A stretch of DNA of 64,000 bases from positions 3,658,001 through 3,722,000 of the forward strand of contig NZ_PDJI01000004.1 of the NCBI RefSeq assembly GCF_002563695.1, given 5' to 3'. This DNA is from Georgenia soli (GTDB lineage Bacteria > Actinomycetota > Actinomycetes > Actinomycetales > Actinomycetaceae). Under the pieces are notes generated by a model. That model had not been told where the DNA came from. It searched no databases and saw only the letters and a program-made list of their open reading frames with translations. The position numbers and the translations under genes are program-made. Position 1 is the stretch's first letter. Every line of letters starts with the position of its first letter. Positions 1 through 7,627 of this stretch are shown here, in pieces.

Positions 1-1149
1 CAGGACCTCGTCGGCGGGGGACATCGGCCGGCCCTGGGTGGTGAAGATGACCTCCTCGGGGTCGTCGAGGCGGGTGAAGTTCAGCAGTCCCTCCGCCATG
101 CCGAACACCTGCTGCAGGGTGCAGCCCAGCGTTCCGGGCACGCGGCGCGCCACCTCGTCGGCCAGCCGCGAGCCGCCCACCTGGAGCACCTGGAGCGAGG
201 CGAGCTGGTCGGTCGGGTGCGCCGCCTGCTCGTCCAGCCACCGCTTGGCGACGGCGGGGACGACGGCGGTGTGCGTGACGCCCTCGGCCTCGATGGTGGC
301 GAAAGCCCGGACGGGCGAGGGACTGGGCAGCATGACCACCGTGCCCCCGGCTAGCAGGGTGCCGAGCACGCCGGGGCAGGCCAGCGGGAAGTTGTGCGTC
401 GCCGGGATGGCCACGAGGTAGACCGTCGTGGCGTCGAAGCCGCACACCCGGTTGGACTCCCTGGCGTTGTACGCGTAGTCGTCGTGCGAGCGGGGGATGA
501 GCTTCGGGATCCCGGTGGTGCCGCCGGAGAGGAGGAAGAGGGCGACGTCGGAGCTCGCCGGTTCCTCCGCGTCCCACCGCGCCCTGAGGGAGGCGGCCTC
601 GACGCCGTCGACCGGCGGCGCGCAGAGCGCCCGCAGGTCGACCGCCCCCTCCGCGACGTGCTCCCCGGCGACGAGCACGTGCTCGAGGACCGCGTGCTCG
701 GCGGTGAGGTCGAACCCGAGCTGCTGGTGGTCGAAGTCCTTCACCACGTCGGGCACCGCGACGGCGACCGCCTCGGCGTGCTCGACGAAGTAGGACATCT
801 CGTGGCGGCGGTGCCCGGGCAGGGCCATCACCGGCACGATCCCGGCGCGGAAGCAGGCGAGCGTCAGGACGACGAACTCCCAGCAGTTCGGCAGCTGGAC
901 GACGATCCGGTCGCCACGGGCCACGCCGAGGTCCCGGAGCCGGGAGGCGGCGGCGTCGGCACGGGCGACGAGATCGGCGTAGGTGATGCGCACGTCGCCG
1001 TCGACGACGGCGGTCCTGGCCTGACGCTCGTCGGCGGCGGCCCAGAGGTGGTGACCCAGGGTCCTGCCCTCCCAGTAGCCGGCGGCGGTGAACCGCTCGA
1101 CGAGCTCGGCGGGCCAGGGGACGATTCCTTCGGCGATGGGGCGGACCAT
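1..1149 (-). CDS. Aryl-AMP ligase / salicylyl-CoA ligase-like (EntE/SdgA type), 3' end cut by window edge
   Basis: Acyl-adenylating enzyme of the 2,3-dihydroxybenzoate/salicylate-AMP ligase group: it should activate salicylate or a related aryl acid with ATP. The 383 visible residues cover the N-terminal domain. The N-terminus (WPAELVERFTAAGYW) is typical of EntE/DhbE proteins, the P-loop-like motif reads LLSGGTTGIPKLIPR, and GRPMSPADEV near the edge matches the EntE-family GRPISP.DE segment. The C-terminal catalytic-lysine lobe lies outside the window. The ATG overlaps the TGA of the upstream synthetase gene by one base, so the two are translationally coupled. In Streptomyces WA46 the similar SdgA acts as a salicylyl-CoA ligase beside SdgC; with the hydroxylase two genes upstream, that role fits here. 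The exact aryl substrate is inferred. Confidence 0.85.
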   Translation of the reverse strand, partial: MVRPIAEGIVPWPAELVERFTAAGYWEGRTLGHHLWAAADERQARTAVVDGDVRITYADLVARADAAASRLRDLGVARGDRIVVQLPNCWEFVVLTLACFRAGIVPVMALPGHRRHEMSYFVEHAEAVAVAVPDVVKDFDHQQLGFDLTAEHAVLEHVLVAGEHVAEGAVDLRALCAPPVDGVEAASLRARWDAEEPASSDVALFLLSGGTTGIPKLIPRSHDDYAYNARESNRVCGFDATTVYLVAIPATHNFPLACPGVLGTLLAGGTVVMLPSPSPVRAFATIEAEGVTHTAVVPAVAKRWLDEQAAHPTDQLASLQVLQVGGSRLADEVARRVPGTLGCTLQQVFGMAEGLLNFTRLDDPEEVIFTTQGRPMSPADEVL

Positions 1150-3227
1150 CACGACTCCTTCGTGGTGACGACAGCGTCGAGGGCGACGAGCCCGTCCGCG
1201 GTGACCCGCAGCGGGTTGATCTCGACGTCGCCCAGGTGGGGGTGATCGAGCAGCAGGGTGCCGAGCGCGCTGAGCAGGCCGGCGAGCTCGGACCGGTCGA
1301 GGGTGGGCGAGCCGCGGAAGCCTTCCAGCAGGGCGCGCCCGGCGAGGTCGTCGGGCATGGTGGCGGCCTCGGCGGGGGAGAGCGGCGCGACGCGCAGGCT
1401 GACGTCCTGCAACGCCTCGGCAACGGTGCCGCCGAGCCCCAGCAGGACGACGGGGCCGAAGACCGGGTCCCGGCGGGCGCCGACGATGAGGTCGACGCCG
1501 GAGGGGGCCATCCTCTCGACGAGGACCCGGTCCGCCCCCGCGGCGCGCAGGGCGGTGAGGGCCTCGTCCAGCTCGTCGTGGGTGCGCACGCCCAGGCGCA
1601 CGCCGCCGATCTCGGTCTTGTGCAGCACGGCGGCGTCGAGCAGCTTCACGGCGACAGGCCCGCCGATCGCGTCGAGCGCCGCGTGGGCCTCGGCGTCGGT
1701 GGCGCAGGCGCGGCGGGGCATGGTGCGGAAGCCGAGCCGCTCCACGAGAGCCTTGGCCTCGTCCTCGTCCCACGCCGACCGGGTCACGACGGGCGACGGG
1801 CCGTCCTCTCCGCCGTCGGCCTGTGCCGCTCCGCCGCCGCCCACGGGTGCGGCGTCCCGGCGGGCGTGCTGCCGCCGGGCGTCCTCGACGAGCGCGGCCA
1901 CCCCGGTGGCCAGCGACGTGGGGGCGCCGTACGCGGGGACGCCGGCGGCGTGGAGACGACGGCGGATCTGACGGACCTCCTCCGGCGCGCCGCCGAGCCC
2001 GACGAGAGTGGGGACCGCGGAGCCGGCCGACGCGGCCGGGACCGTGGCGGCCAGGTCGATGCTGTCCGGCTCCGTGAGGGCGTACGTGGCGACGGCGTCC
2101 ACGCGGGGGTCGGCGGCGACGGCCTCCAGCACGGCGCCGAACGTCTCGCTCGGGCGACCGGTGTCGACGGGATTGCGCTGGTAGGTCAGCGGCGGAAGGA
2201 GCTCGCCGATGCGTGCGACCGTGCCGTCCGATAGGCCGGGCACGGCGACGCCGTGCCCGCGCAGGCTGTCCATGAGCAGCAGACCGGGGCCGGCCTGCGC
2301 CGTGACGATGCCGACACCGGGGTCCGCGGCCGGGGCGAGACGCGCGTGGGAGAGCGCCGCGACCGCGTCGACGAGCTGCTGCTCGTCGTCGACCAGCACC
2401 GCGCCGGCCTGCCGGAGCGCGGCGCGCGTGGTGCGCCAGGAGGTGGCCAGCGCACCGGTGTGCGACTGCGCGAACTCGGCAACGTCGTTGCGGCCGACCA
2501 CCAGTGCCACCACGGGCACCCGCTCCGTCAGCGCCCGGACGGACTCCACGAGGCGGCGCCCGTCGGCCACCGACTCCACGTGGAGCGCGACCACCCGGGT
2601 GGCGTCGTCCCCGCGGAGGTGATCGAGGACGTCGGCGGCGGTGACGTCGGTGGCGTTGCCCAGTCCCACCGCGAGGCTGACGCCCAGGCCGGCGTCGGCG
2701 AGGAGGAAGGACAGGGCGTGGTTGATCCCGCCGGACGCCGCGACGACGGCGACCCCGCCGGCCGGGACGTCGCCCGCCGCCGGCACGAAGCTCGCGGTGA
2801 GCTTGTGGGCGGGGGAGAAGAAGCCGGAGGTGTTCGGCCCGAGCAGGCGGACCCCGGTGCGGCGCGCCGCGGCGAGAAGGGCCGCCTGGTGGGCGGCGCC
2901 GTCCGCGCCGGACTCGGCGAACCCGCCGGCGCAGACGAGGGCGGCCCTGGTCCCGGCCGCGGCGGCGTCCTCGACGGCGGACGCGCACGCCGCGGCCGGC
3001 ACGCACAGGACGGCGAGGTCCAGCGGGGCGCCCAGCGCCTGCGACGCGGCAGCCACGGAGGCGTGCAGACCGGCGCCCGGGTCGGGGTTGCGCGAGTTGA
3101 CGAGCCCGAGGGCGCCGTCGAAGCTCCGCAGCGAGCGGGCCATGACCGCGCCGAGCTTGGCGCCGGAGCGGGAGGCCCCGACGACGGCGACGCCGCGAGG
3201 GGAGAAGAGCGGGCGCAGGTCAGACAT
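1149..3227 (-). CDS. NDP-forming acyl-CoA synthetase (CoA-binding plus ATP-grasp)
   Basis: 692-residue protein of the acetyl-CoA synthetase (ADP-forming)/Pat-like acyl-CoA synthetase superfamily, normally interconverting acid + CoA + ATP and acyl-CoA + ADP + Pi. A Rossmann CoA-binding domain opens the protein (LFSPRGVAVVGASRSG), succinyl-CoA-ligase-like flavodoxin domains follow, and a C-terminal ATP-grasp domain runs from about residue 480 (GPVAVKLL...HKTEIGGV). No GNAT domain is present. It overlaps the hydroxylase gene upstream by 8 bp and the aryl-AMP ligase downstream by 1 bp, so the three are one operon. A second ATP-dependent activating enzyme next to an aryl-AMP ligase is notable: it may handle CoA transfer, a different acid, or recapture energy from a CoA thioester. 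The family is clear; the substrate is not. Confidence 0.85.
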   Translation of the reverse strand: MSDLRPLFSPRGVAVVGASRSGAKLGAVMARSLRSFDGALGLVNSRNPDPGAGLHASVAAASQALGAPLDLAVLCVPAAACASAVEDAAAAGTRAALVCAGGFAESGADGAAHQAALLAAARRTGVRLLGPNTSGFFSPAHKLTASFVPAAGDVPAGGVAVVAASGGINHALSFLLADAGLGVSLAVGLGNATDVTAADVLDHLRGDDATRVVALHVESVADGRRLVESVRALTERVPVVALVVGRNDVAEFAQSHTGALATSWRTTRAALRQAGAVLVDDEQQLVDAVAALSHARLAPAADPGVGIVTAQAGPGLLLMDSLRGHGVAVPGLSDGTVARIGELLPPLTYQRNPVDTGRPSETFGAVLEAVAADPRVDAVATYALTEPDSIDLAATVPAASAGSAVPTLVGLGGAPEEVRQIRRRLHAAGVPAYGAPTSLATGVAALVEDARRQHARRDAAPVGGGGAAQADGGEDGPSPVVTRSAWDEDEAKALVERLGFRTMPRRACATDAEAHAALDAIGGPVAVKLLDAAVLHKTEIGGVRLGVRTHDELDEALTALRAAGADRVLVERMAPSGVDLIVGARRDPVFGPVVLLGLGGTVAEALQDVSLRVAPLSPAEAATMPDDLAGRALLEGFRGSPTLDRSELAGLLSALGTLLLDHPHLGDVEINPLRVTADGLVALDAVVTTKES

Positions 3228-4833
3228 CGGTGCCTCCGGTGGTCACGACGAGGTCGGCGCGGCCGGAGAGCACCAGGGTGGCGGCGCGGTCCTCGTCGGC
3301 CTGCTCCTCCACCAGGGCCACCGGCAGGCCGGCGGCCAGCCGGGCCTCCTCCGCGAGCAGCACCCGGGTCAGGGGGGTGCCTCCGTGGACCGCGACGAGC
3401 GTCGGCGCCTCGGTGCGGCAGGCGGCCACGACGGCCGCCGCACCGGCGACGCCGTCCTCGCTCTCGGGGGCGGCGAGCCACAGGCCCCACGGTTCGTCCT
3501 TGCCGAGGTGACGCGCCGGTGTGCCGCCGTCGTCCGCCGGGCAGCCGGCCAGCGGGACCTGGTTGCCGACGCCGTCGGCCACGAACCGGGCGCCGTCGCG
3601 CTCGACGATGCGGGCGGTGCGGCCCGGGAAGACCACGTCGCCGAGGTCGAGCGGGGTGCTCAGCGGGTCGCTGCCGTGGCGCTCGCGCCAGGCGGCGTCG
3701 ACGGCGGCAACGAAGTCCGGGTCGCGGCGGGCGATCTTGGCGCGGCCGATGGACCGGCTCATGAAGTGGAACGCGAACTGGGTGGGGTCGAACGCGGCGT
3801 GGTAGCGGCCGAAGTGCTCCCACCACGACAGGCTCGGGCGCGCCGATCCCTGGATCTTCTCCACCGACGGGCGGGCAGCCGCCTCGTAGGCGACGAGGGC
3901 CTGCTCGACGTCGTCGTGCTCGGCGACGGCGCGGGCGAGCTCGATCGCGTCCTCCATCGCCATCTTGGTGCCCGAGCCGACCGAGAAGTGGGCCGTGTGC
4001 GCGGAGTCGCCCAGGAGCGCGACCCTGCCGGCGTGCCAGGTGGCGGCGCGGCGGGTGCGGAAGTTGCCCCAGCGGGAGTTGTTGACCAGCAGCGGCTGCC
4101 CGTCGATCTCGTCGGCGAAGAGGTCCTCGAGGTACTTCCGGCTCTTCTCGTCGCTCGCCCCGGGCGGCTGGGTGACGTCGAACTCGTCAAGACCCGCGCG
4201 GCGCCAGGTCTCCTCGTCGGTCTCGACGATGAACGTGCTCACGTCGTCGGAGATCGGGTAGCCGTGGACGGCGAAGACTCCGTGCGGGCCCTCCTTGTGC
4301 ACGAAGGTCAGCCCGTCGAACATGTACGACGTCCCGAACCAGATGAACTTCGCGCTCGCCTCGACGGCGGACGGGCCGAACTCGCCGGCGAGTCGCTCGC
4401 GGGTTCGGGAGTTCGCGCCGTCGGAGGCGACGACGAGGTCATGGTCGGCGAGAACGTCGTCGACGTCGACGTCGGTCTCGAAGCGCAGGTCCACGCCCTC
4501 GGCGCGGGCACGCTCCTGCAGCAGGAGCAGGAGGGTCTTGCGGGAGATCGCGCCCATCCCGTTGCCGCCGACCGTGATCCGCTCGCCCTTGAGCCGGACC
4601 TCGATGTTCTCCCAGTGCCTCCCGTGCTCGCGCAGGGCGTCGATGAGAACCGGGTCGGCGTCGTCGATCTTCTTCAGGGTGGCGTCCGAGAAGACGACGC
4701 CGAAGCCGTAGGTGTCGTCGGCGCGGTTGCGCTCGTAGACGGTCACGCGGGCGTCCGGCCGGCGCTGCTTGATGAGCGTGGCGGCGAACAGCCCGCCTGG
4801 GCCGCCGCCGATGCAGGCTACAGAGAGCGACAT
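3220..4833 (-). CDS. Salicylyl-CoA 5-hydroxylase-like FAD monooxygenase
   Basis: 537-residue class A flavoprotein monooxygenase. It has an N-terminal FAD dinucleotide fold (GGGPGGLFAA, residues 8-17) and the second FAD motif GDSAHTAHFSVGSG. The YGFGVVFSD and FGTSYMFDGLTF segments are typical of the salicylyl-CoA 5-hydroxylase/2-aminobenzoyl-CoA monooxygenase group. Those enzymes use NAD(P)H and O2 to 5-hydroxylate an aryl-CoA thioester; in Streptomyces SdgC the product gentisyl-CoA hydrolyses to gentisate. The last 50 or so residues (RVLLAEEARLAAGLPVAL, then SGRADLV) look like the end of an Old Yellow Enzyme barrel, as if left from the bifunctional monooxygenase/reductase architecture. ATG with AGGAGA 5 bp upstream. 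First gene of the operon. Anthraniloyl-CoA is the main alternative substrate. Confidence 0.82.
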   Translation of the reverse strand: MSLSVACIGGGPGGLFAATLIKQRRPDARVTVYERNRADDTYGFGVVFSDATLKKIDDADPVLIDALREHGRHWENIEVRLKGERITVGGNGMGAISRKTLLLLLQERARAEGVDLRFETDVDVDDVLADHDLVVASDGANSRTRERLAGEFGPSAVEASAKFIWFGTSYMFDGLTFVHKEGPHGVFAVHGYPISDDVSTFIVETDEETWRRAGLDEFDVTQPPGASDEKSRKYLEDLFADEIDGQPLLVNNSRWGNFRTRRAATWHAGRVALLGDSAHTAHFSVGSGTKMAMEDAIELARAVAEHDDVEQALVAYEAAARPSVEKIQGSARPSLSWWEHFGRYHAAFDPTQFAFHFMSRSIGRAKIARRDPDFVAAVDAAWRERHGSDPLSTPLDLGDVVFPGRTARIVERDGARFVADGVGNQVPLAGCPADDGGTPARHLGKDEPWGLWLAAPESEDGVAGAAAVVAACRTEAPTLVAVHGGTPLTRVLLAEEARLAAGLPVALVEEQADEDRAATLVLSGRADLVVTTGGTDV

Positions 4834-4887
4834 GGATTCTCCTACGCGTCACGTCGTCGTGCGGTCGTGATGACCTCGTTCACCGAG

Positions 4888-4898
4888 TGTGTGACACA
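4888..4898. promoter_or_regulatory. Palindrome upstream of the hydroxylase operon
   Basis: TGTGTGACACA is symmetric except for its central base. It lies about 55 bp upstream of the hydroxylase ATG, in the 78-bp gap behind the PaaX-type gene. Its position suits an operator or activator site for the operon; the bound protein is unknown. Confidence 0.35.
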
Positions 4899-4911
4899 TG
4901 GGCGACGGCCG

Positions 4912-5826
4912 TCAAGTGAGTGACGCAGGAATGTCGTCCGCGCCGGCCGCGGCGGTGCGTGGGGCGGGGGTGGTCGGGGCCGTGGGTGTCACCGGAACCG
5001 TCGGTGGCTCCGGGTCCGTGCGCCGCGTGCCCGTCGCCTCGTCAACGGCGCGCTCGGCGGCGGGGCGCAGCAGCTCGGAGGCCTCGGTGAAGAGGTCGTA
5101 GGCGTCGTGGCCGAGCCAGCGGGCGGGGAGCAGCTCCAGCGGCAGCGCGGGGTCGCGGAAGGGGAACTTGCGCCACTCGCGGAAGAGCTCGATCCGCGCC
5201 ACGAGCGACTCGTCCGGGCCCACCCGGCCCGAGCGGTAGCGGGGGAGCTCTGCCCGGTAGCGCTCGAGGAACGCCTGGTAGTCGGCGTTGAGCGTGGTGA
5301 GGTCCCAGCAGCGCTCGGCCATGTCGCGGTCGGCCGGGAGGCCCTTGGAGCGGGCTCGCAGCAGGTCGAGCCGGATGTCGCCGTGGTGCGCGAACTTCTC
5401 CTCCACGCGCGCGAGCCGGTCGTGGGGGGAGATCCAGGTCGAGGCCGCCAGCGGGCCGAAGCCGAGCCAGGCGAGCTCCTTGCGCAGGCTCTCGCGGGCG
5501 GACCTCGCAGACTCCGGCACGTAGTAGATCACCATGTGCCACCAGCCCTCCCAGGAGGTTCGCGGGGTGCCGAGGATCCTTTCGCGCCCCTCGTCGAGCA
5601 TCTGCCAGCTGTGCTCGTTGAGGGCGTAGACGACCTCCCGGCCGTCGGCTCCCGGCCGGGTGTCGAGCCATCCCTCCTTCTTCAGGCGCGCCATCGTCAC
5701 CCGTGCGGTCGAGGCCCCCACGCCGAACTTCTCCAGGAGCGCCACGAGGTCGCGCAGCGGCGCGGCCCCTCCGCGGTAGCGCAGGTAGCCGCCGAAGAGG
5801 TCGATGACGATGGACCGCGGCTTCAT
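4912..5826 (-). CDS. PaaX-family transcriptional repressor
   Basis: 304-residue regulator with the PaaX layout: an N-terminal winged helix (KPRSIVIDLFGGYLRY, then GVGASTARVTMARLKKEGWL), a central PaaX domain and a C-terminal helical domain (FREWRKFPFRDPALPLELLP and WLGHDAYDLF). PaaX represses phenylacetate genes and is relieved by the aryl-CoA intermediate; here an aryl-CoA such as salicylyl-CoA is the obvious candidate effector. The ATG at 5826 is chosen because GAGGAG precedes it by 4 bases; an upstream in-frame TTG overlaps that ribosome site. The C-terminus ends in a Pro/Thr/Ala-rich tail beyond the normal family end. It lies in the same orientation just upstream of the hydroxylase operon and divergent from the transporter gene. 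Confidence 0.88.
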   Translation of the reverse strand: MKPRSIVIDLFGGYLRYRGGAAPLRDLVALLEKFGVGASTARVTMARLKKEGWLDTRPGADGREVVYALNEHSWQMLDEGRERILGTPRTSWEGWWHMVIYYVPESARSARESLRKELAWLGFGPLAASTWISPHDRLARVEEKFAHHGDIRLDLLRARSKGLPADRDMAERCWDLTTLNADYQAFLERYRAELPRYRSGRVGPDESLVARIELFREWRKFPFRDPALPLELLPARWLGHDAYDLFTEASELLRPAAERAVDEATGTRRTDPEPPTVPVTPTAPTTPAPRTAAAGADDIPASLT

Positions 5827-5836
5827 GGTGCTCCTC

Positions 5837-5851
5837 AAATCTGATTCGAAT
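5837..5851 (-). promoter_or_regulatory. Candidate PaaX operator
   Basis: The segment contains TGATTCG (5842-5848), the core I recall for the E. coli PaaX operator, inside an 8-bp perfect palindrome ATTCGAAT (5844-5851). It sits 11 bp upstream of the PaaX-type ATG and partly overlaps its ribosome-site region, which suits autorepression. TCTGA/TCAGA arms at 5840-5844 and 5868-5872 may extend it. Confidence 0.45.
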
Positions 5852-5897
5852 GCTTGACGACCGTCGTTCAGATGCCGTACACATTACCGGGAGTGAG

Positions 5898-5911
5898 GTG
5901 GTGCACACCAC
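5898..5911. promoter_or_regulatory. Palindrome in regulator-transporter divergent region
   Basis: GTGGTGCACACCAC is symmetric at 12 of 14 positions. It lies 120 bp upstream of the MFS transporter ATG, in the 205-bp divergent intergenic region. Its symmetry and position suggest an operator; it does not resemble the PaaX core. Confidence 0.35.
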
Positions 5912-6031
5912 TGCCTCGCCCTCCATGACCACGGCAGGTGCCCGTCACCACGGGCTCGTCCTGCGCCCGCGGCGACCGTCTGCCGGCATGACCTTTCATC
6001 CCCCTGAACCACCTCACCGCAGGAGACAACG

Positions 6032-7372
6032 ATGTCAGCATCCTCCGCCGCGCCGGCGGGGCCCGGGTCCCGCAAGGGCCTCGTCGTCGTCGCGCTCGCC
6101 TTCGCAGCCATCGTGCTCGACGGGTACGACCTCATGATCTACGGGGCGATGGTGCCAGCCCTCCTCCAGCACCCCACCTGGGAGCTGACCCCCGCGGACG
6201 TCGGCCTGATCGGCAGCTACGCCACCTTCGGCATGCTCGTCGGCGCGCTCGGCGTCGGTGCCCTGACGGACATCCTCGGCCGTCGGCGCATCATCATCGC
6301 GAGCATCATCTGGTTCAGCGCGGCCACGGCCGCCACCGCCATGGCGCCGACGCCGGAGCTGTTCGGGCTTTTCCGTCTCGTCGCAGGGATCGGTCTCGGC
6401 GGCGTCATGCCGACCGCCATCGCCCTGACCGTCGAGTACGCCCCGCGCGGCAAGCAGCAGTTCTACAACGCCATGATGTTCGTCGGGTACTCCTTCGGCG
6501 GGGTCTTCGCCGCACTGGCGGCGATGGCGCTTCTCGAGGACCACGGCTTCCGCCTGCTGCTCTGGCTGGGCGCCGCGCCGGCCCTGATCCTCGTGCCGCT
6601 CGTCTACCGCCACCTGCCTGAGTCGATGAGCTACCTCGCCGGCAAGGGGCGCAACGACGAGGCACAGGAGCTCGCTCGCGAGTACGGCGTCGAGGTCGAG
6701 GTGCGCTCGGCCGGCGGGTCGAAGAAGGCGCCGGGTGCGCTGCGGTTCCTCGTCTCGGCGAGCAACCGCGGCCCGCTGGCCCTGTTCTCCGTGGCGTCGT
6801 TCTCCGGGCTGCTGCTGGTGTACGGGCTCAACACGTGGCTGCCCCAGATCATGCGCAGCGCCGGGTACCCGCTCGGATCCTCGATCGCCTTCCTGCTGGT
6901 GCTCAACCTCGGCGCGATCGTCGGCAGCGTCGCCGCGGCCGCGCTGGCGGACAGGATGGGGCCGAAGTTCGCCGTCAGCCTCGCGTTCGGGGCCGCCGCG
7001 GTCACCCTCGTCGCCCTGAGCCTGCAGCCGCACGCCGCGCTGCTGTACCTCTTCGTCGCGGTCGCGGGACTCGGCTCGATCGGCACGCAGATTCTCGTCA
7101 ACGGCTACGCCGCGGCGTTCTTCCCCGCCTGGGCGCGCGGCAGCGCGGTGGGGGTCACCCTCGGCATCGGCCGGATCGGCGCCGTCGTCGCCCCGATCAT
7201 GGTCGGACTGATCATGGAGTCCGACCTCGGGTTCCGGTGGAACTTCTACTCCTTCATCGTCCCGGCCGTGATCGGTCTGCTCGTCATCCTTGCAGTGCCG
7301 CGCCGTACCGCGGCCGCCCGTGCGGCCGCGGTCGCGGAGGAAAGGGGCGCCGCCCCGGTGCGCCAGGGCTGA
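6032..7372 (+). CDS. MFS aromatic acid:H+ symporter (AAHS family)
   Basis: 446-residue, 12-TM major facilitator. The signature of the aromatic acid/H+ symporter group is clear: LDGYDLMIYGAMVPALL in TM1 (the D-G-x-D motif), GALTDILGRRR between TM2 and TM3, and RLVAGIGLGGVMPTAIAL in TM4. PcaK, BenK, MhpT and GenK belong here and import benzoate-type acids by proton symport. The ATG has AGGAGA 6 bases upstream. Being divergent from the PaaX-type gene and next to the salicylate-CoA module, it most likely imports salicylate, gentisate or a related acid. Substrate choice is inferred from context only. Confidence 0.9.
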   Translation: MSASSAAPAGPGSRKGLVVVALAFAAIVLDGYDLMIYGAMVPALLQHPTWELTPADVGLIGSYATFGMLVGALGVGALTDILGRRRIIIASIIWFSAATAATAMAPTPELFGLFRLVAGIGLGGVMPTAIALTVEYAPRGKQQFYNAMMFVGYSFGGVFAALAAMALLEDHGFRLLLWLGAAPALILVPLVYRHLPESMSYLAGKGRNDEAQELAREYGVEVEVRSAGGSKKAPGALRFLVSASNRGPLALFSVASFSGLLLVYGLNTWLPQIMRSAGYPLGSSIAFLLVLNLGAIVGSVAAAALADRMGPKFAVSLAFGAAAVTLVALSLQPHAALLYLFVAVAGLGSIGTQILVNGYAAAFFPAWARGSAVGVTLGIGRIGAVVAPIMVGLIMESDLGFRWNFYSFIVPAVIGLLVILAVPRRTAAARAAAVAEERGAAPVRQG

Positions 7373-7414
7373 CGCGCCGTTCGTCCGGCCCGGACACCAT
7401 CCGCCGGCCACCAT

Positions 7415-7451
7415 CCGAAGGGCTGTACCGCGCGGCGGTACGGCCCTTCGG
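7415..7451 (+). terminator. Terminator hairpin after AAHS transporter
   Basis: 17-bp stem with one G-U pair (arms begin CCGAAGGGC and end GCCCTTCGG) and a 3-base loop, 43 bp downstream of the transporter stop. There is no T tract, as is usual for actinobacterial hairpin terminators. Confidence 0.75.
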
Positions 7452-7526
7452 CTGTTGCCGGCCCGGGCGCACCGACGGGGGACGCGTGGATCCGCACGGC
7501 CCACCGTGGCGCCCGCAGTCCTCGAC

Positions 7527-7547
7527 GGGACCTCCTCTGGAGATCCC
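7527..7547 (-). terminator. Weak hairpin 3' of the MosC-like MFS gene
   Basis: 9-bp stem with one mismatch (GGGACCTCC/GGAGATCCC) and a 3-base loop, about 80 bp beyond the stop of the minus-strand transporter. It could terminate that gene. Confidence 0.35.
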
Positions 7548-7627
7548 GCCGGCGGCGGCTCCTGACGACGACGCACGCCCGCCTCGTGGTTCGGCAGAGC
7601 GGGGACGCGCTCGGGCGCGACGTCGGT

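Noticed and set aside
1236-2234. Long plus-strand open frame antisense to the acyl-CoA synthetase gene
   Set aside because: Arg/Gly-rich shadow frame caused by high GC at third positions; the opposite strand has a clear domain structure. The same applies to similar long frames at 2253-3764, 2641-4923, 15608-17383, 22223-24115, 50470-52491 and 53785-55587.
4834-4911. Second PaaX operator
   Set aside because: No TGATTC core is found; only an unrelated TGTGTGACACA palindrome and a GGTC/GACC repeat.
7373-7627. Insertion sequence end or attachment site
   Set aside because: The inverted repeats there are compact hairpins between convergent genes and have no transposase or duplicated target nearby.
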